A stretch of DNA of 64,000 bases from NCBI GenBank assembly GCA_026745465.1, contig JACYXH010000203.1:1152001-1216000 (forward strand), in the 5' to 3' direction. Below the pieces are notes generated by a model. It had not been told where the DNA came from. It saw only the letters and a list, made by a program, of their open reading frames with translations, and searched no databases. Position 1 is the first letter of the stretch. Each line of letters starts with the position of its first letter. The position numbers and the translations under genes are program-made. The DNA comes from Lota lota. Lineage: Eukaryota > Chordata > Actinopteri > Gadiformes > Lotidae. Positions 54,078 to 64,000 of the stretch are shown here, one piece after another.

Positions 54078-55787
54078 TGGCCGTGGCATTTCTCTCTTCT
54101 ACTAAGTGGTAGCATTCACAGTGGTGAATAAACAGGAGGGAACGGAGGATGCACACGAAGGACAGAATTAGCTACCCAAAAGGGGAAATGAGAGATAACA
54201 AGAGGACATCTCTTGACTAATACGTGGACCAATGGTCCACTCTTTAATGTTTAATGTTCAACCATGTTTCAAAGGTCCACCAGGGCCTGTGTGCGTGGAT
54301 AAACGGATAGTGTTTTCACCAGTTGTCCCGGGTACTTCCCGGGTAATTTCCAGGGCTGGTCTTTCCCCTCTGAGATAATTATGTCTGACAGAATGCCACA
54401 CAATGTAATTGACCACTTCCCTGTTTGCATGTAATGAAAATCTGATTTGTACACAGGTTTGTATATGCTGTGTCTGATTGTGAATGGAGAGTGCGGCTTA
54501 AGTCCAAATAGCGATCACCTCAAACGTTTCTCTGCCTGACGGAAGGGGCTTAGCCTACTTCCACCCCATCATGCCCAAACCCTAACCCTACTCCCCCACA
54601 GCCGCAAGTTTAAAGTTGTAATCTTGGATCTCCTCAGTAGAGTGAGGCGATGCCTGCCCGTGACCTCAGAGTCTTTGGATAATCTGCTGCTAATGCTTAA
54701 AGACTGGTGTGTGTCCTGTACATTCCAACATGCTTCTTACGGTCTACAGGCCTCAGGGTTGAGTGCTCTCTCTCTCGTGGCCTTAACTTACTCTTCTGGA
54801 GGTCCGAAGAACTTCAAGCCATGCTGGATTTATTGCTCAGTATTACTTAAAAAATATATACAAAAAATAAAGTTGTATATATATACACACATTACGCAAA
54901 GTACTTTACCTGAATGGAGAAATTATATTAACAGTAATATATGCAATGAAGCCTTATCTGTGCAGACAGTCTCTAGCCCAAATTAAACCTGTGCATTTAA
55001 TATCCTATCAAGGTTCCATCTAAATCAAGACCCTTGTGAAATGGCCCTCCCCACCTCCTCTTAGAGGAATCCCCACCTCCTCTTAGAGGGTTTTACAATT
55101 CTCTTAAGGGTCAACAGTACCACATCCTTTTACTTTTGGTCCAGGGAGAAACTCTACAAATCTAGTCTTCATGTTGAAGGTCTCGTATTTCTGCTCCCTC
55201 AGACCACACCTCCATCAGCGTGGTTGTGGGACATGCTGGGTTTGGGGGGATGGAGGGCAAGCCTGAGGGGGTTCCCCCTCTTTGTAAGGACGATGACATT
55301 TGACAGCCCATCTAGCAGTATGGCATCTTGTCCTGGCAAGTATCGTCGGTCTACATAAATCCACTAGGTGGCACTAAAATCTTTTTTTCTACCTTTCTAA
55401 TGAGGCTAAAGTACTTAGACAATATAGTCCAAATCTGGATGAATGAGTTGTTTACAGAATGTAAATAAAATACATCTTGTCCATTCATGTTCAGTTGTAA
55501 ATTGATTTTATTATTTTGGCATACATGTTAAGTTCTTCACTACTGTGGTAAAATACATTTTTTAAATCAAGAGAGGACCATATGCATTGAAATTCACAAA
55601 AACACCAATTTCATAAGGGCACTTCTGGGAGCACAAATCAATTTAATACAAAACCATTTCAATGGCCCACAAGAGATACCTGAATGTCCAGCCTTAGCAC
55701 TGCAGTGAGTATAATGGGTGCTCCTGACCTACAATGGCAACTTTTCACACAGTTAGCCTCCTCATGTCCTCCCATTAGCGTACCCAG
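54078..55787. other. Convergent 3' regions of slc25a18 and atp6v1e1
   Basis: No gene is supported. A minus-strand poly(A) signal for atp6v1e1 is likely at 55507-55512 (TTTATT). For slc25a18, AATAAA at 54127-54132 lies about 50 nt after the stop. Confidence 0.6.
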
Positions 55788-58829
<3,042 letters not shown>

Positions 58830-58927
58830 TGTTAATTCTCGAAATAATGTATTATTAATCTAGCAAATAATGTTGTACAAATAACTTCCCTAAAAGCTCT
58901 CCAGGCGCTTCTTCTCACGGTCATCAC

Positions 58928-59004
58928 CACGTGACCCGCTCTGTCATGTGACTCCAGACGTCACGGCAGTGAGCAGCGCCATGTGACCAGCTCAGTCACG
59001 TGAC
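58928..59004. promoter_or_regulatory. CLEAR / E-box cluster between atp6v1e1 and bcl2l13
   Basis: Within 77 bp are CCACGTGACC (58928 region), GTCATGTGAC (58943-58952), CCATGTGACC (58979 region) and the exact palindrome GTCACGTGAC (58995-59004), plus a CRE-like GACGTCAC near 58957. GTCACGTGAC is the published TFEB/TFE3 CLEAR core found at lysosomal and V-ATPase genes. It lies 100-175 bp upstream of the atp6v1e1 start codon. Occupancy is inferred. Confidence 0.65.
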
Positions 59005-59539
59005 TCCAAATGGGGGCGTCACGGCACTTTATTTTGAAGGACGTCTTTATATTCGTATTAATTATTCACATGCAGTTTATTAGGGACATGCTTTTCTAAC
59101 GATGTTCACTTCTGAGAGCCTATTTGACGGCTAAAGTGGCCCTGTGCTCTTCGTGCTTTTCATGTGGTCTTTTTCATATGAACAATTATGAATGAATAAT
59201 TATTTCAGCCAAAGCCATCTAATTTACATGTTATGTTTATAATTTTTATCTTCCTGTTATCTACAGTACAGCAAAGTGGCCCTTGTGTAATGCGGACTAA
59301 ATTCCACACGGCGGCTCTCGGGCCAGTGAGAAGCGTGTCCTTTAGAGCCCGTAACGTCCTACAGAGAGCGTAGCGGGAGTTGGTGAGAAGTCTCTCCAGG
59401 CGGTCATCGGGTCGATCCCGGCCCCTTATCCCACGATTCACCAGCCGCACTGCCTTTGTTCAAGGGCAAGTATATGAGCTCATCATGGATTGAACGCTAG
59501 CTGTTCCACGTCCGTTCATGCAACACTAAGCTGGCTTGC

Positions 59540-59566
59540 AGATATATATATATATATATATATATA
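59540..59566. repeat. (TA)n run
   Basis: About 13 TA dinucleotides upstream of the bcl2l13 leader. Confidence 0.9.
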
Positions 59567-59639
59567 GTTTCATCAGTCAGCGGACGGGAAAAGGGGGTGT
59601 GGTTCATAGCGTCCAAAGAATGATCTAGCGTGCTAGGCT

Positions 59640-59700
59640 AACGTTAGCTTCTTGCCTCAGAGCGGTCCCATTTGCCGGGGAGCTGACAACGCTGCTACCT
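59640..59700 (+). other. bcl2l13: Probable 5' untranslated exon of bcl2l13
   Basis: CTACCTG/GTGAGG at 59700/59701 is a good donor, and the first coding exon has a leader acceptor at 60223 (TGTTCCTCAG). The left edge is a guess. Confidence 0.4.
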
Positions 59701-60291
59701 GGTGAGGCTGCCCACGCTGTCCGCTCATTGCGAATACGTGTTTCAATCTGGTGCGGACTCCTCGTTTTCTAGCGCGGGGCTTTTATACCATTCATATCTT
59801 TATAACTGCAGAACTGAGATGTGTATATCTATTTTTTTTACCTCCCACGTGTCTGCCAATCTGTGAGATGAATGTAATATTTTCTTCCAGTAGAAGTATG
59901 GTAATACAACACATCAACCGCGTTTTGGGTTTGTGCTCCGGCCCCTTTATTTGTACTAGTATACATTGACAATATAGCATGTGGTAGATTTGGTTTTCCC
60001 TATCCACAAATGTCCGACAGAGATACTTTGGATCTGTGAAATGTCTTTTGCATCTTGTATGTGACAGTTTCAATGCTGAGTGCATGACCACGACTGAGTA
60101 AGCCCACATTTGAATTATTATTTGGTTGAAGTTATCTTGGATGTGACTGCGTTACACAAATGGTGACGGTATCAATAATGACATAAATAATGACATTCTA
60201 ACTTGTTTACTTGTGTTCCTCAGGTTAAACCTGTCCAGCATTGATTGTAACTACTTAATGTGCTCGAGAGAGTCTGAAGGACACCTGTTCA

Positions 60292-64000
<3,709 letters not shown>

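Noticed and set aside
59290-59460. Possible SINE or RNA gene near the bcl2l13 promoter (GTCGATCCCGGC)
   Set aside because: Only a loose B-box resemblance; no A-box, tail or second copy seen.

Overview
The window is vertebrate nuclear DNA, almost certainly from a teleost fish. Genes are split into many short exons with GT-AG introns, reading frames continue exactly across the joins, and the protein families are vertebrate. Very long, near-perfect (CA/TG)n arrays (twelve of 89-184 bp) and many minisatellites would suit a gadid (cod-like) genome, but that is inference from repeat style only. Nothing prokaryotic, plasmid or phage-like is present.

Layout, left to right. (1) 43-657, plus: the last three exons of a polypeptide GalNAc-transferase. 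(2) 2994-6198, plus: complete 7-exon ribc2, a ciliary doublet-microtubule protein. (3) 7391-11899, minus: complete 9-exon ada2 (cecr1), secreted adenosine deaminase, convergent with ribc2. (4) 15202-45504, minus: cecr2, an 18-exon bromodomain chromatin-remodelling gene spanning 30 kb, with a 13.8-kb first intron. (5) 50460-54077, plus: complete 9-exon slc25a18, mitochondrial glutamate carrier. (6) 55788-58829, minus: complete 9-exon atp6v1e1, V-ATPase subunit E. (7) 60292 to the right edge, plus: the first five coding exons of bcl2l13 (Bcl-rambo), continuing out of the window. I joined exons by hand, checking splice sites and phase. Whole-gene products come to 343 (ribc2), 506 (ada2), 1520 (cecr2), 334 (slc25a18) and 226 (atp6v1e1) residues, close to the lengths I recall for the human proteins.

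ada2, cecr2, slc25a18, atp6v1e1 and bcl2l13 are the human 22q11 (cat-eye region) neighbourhood, with cecr2 apparently inverted. The genes do not form an operon or one pathway. The one functional link I would draw is the head-to-head atp6v1e1/bcl2l13 pair (lysosome acidification and mitophagy receptor), with a cluster of CLEAR-type E-boxes between them.

I did not find a new enzymatic or defence system. What is unusual is repeat architecture around splice sites: all twelve long dinucleotide arrays read TG on the sense strand of their host gene, four sit within 30 nt of a 3' splice site, and several minisatellites start at or near a splice donor. Also notable are a 30-copy minisatellite carrying 28 CACGTG E-boxes, and two alternative in-frame C-termini for cecr2.
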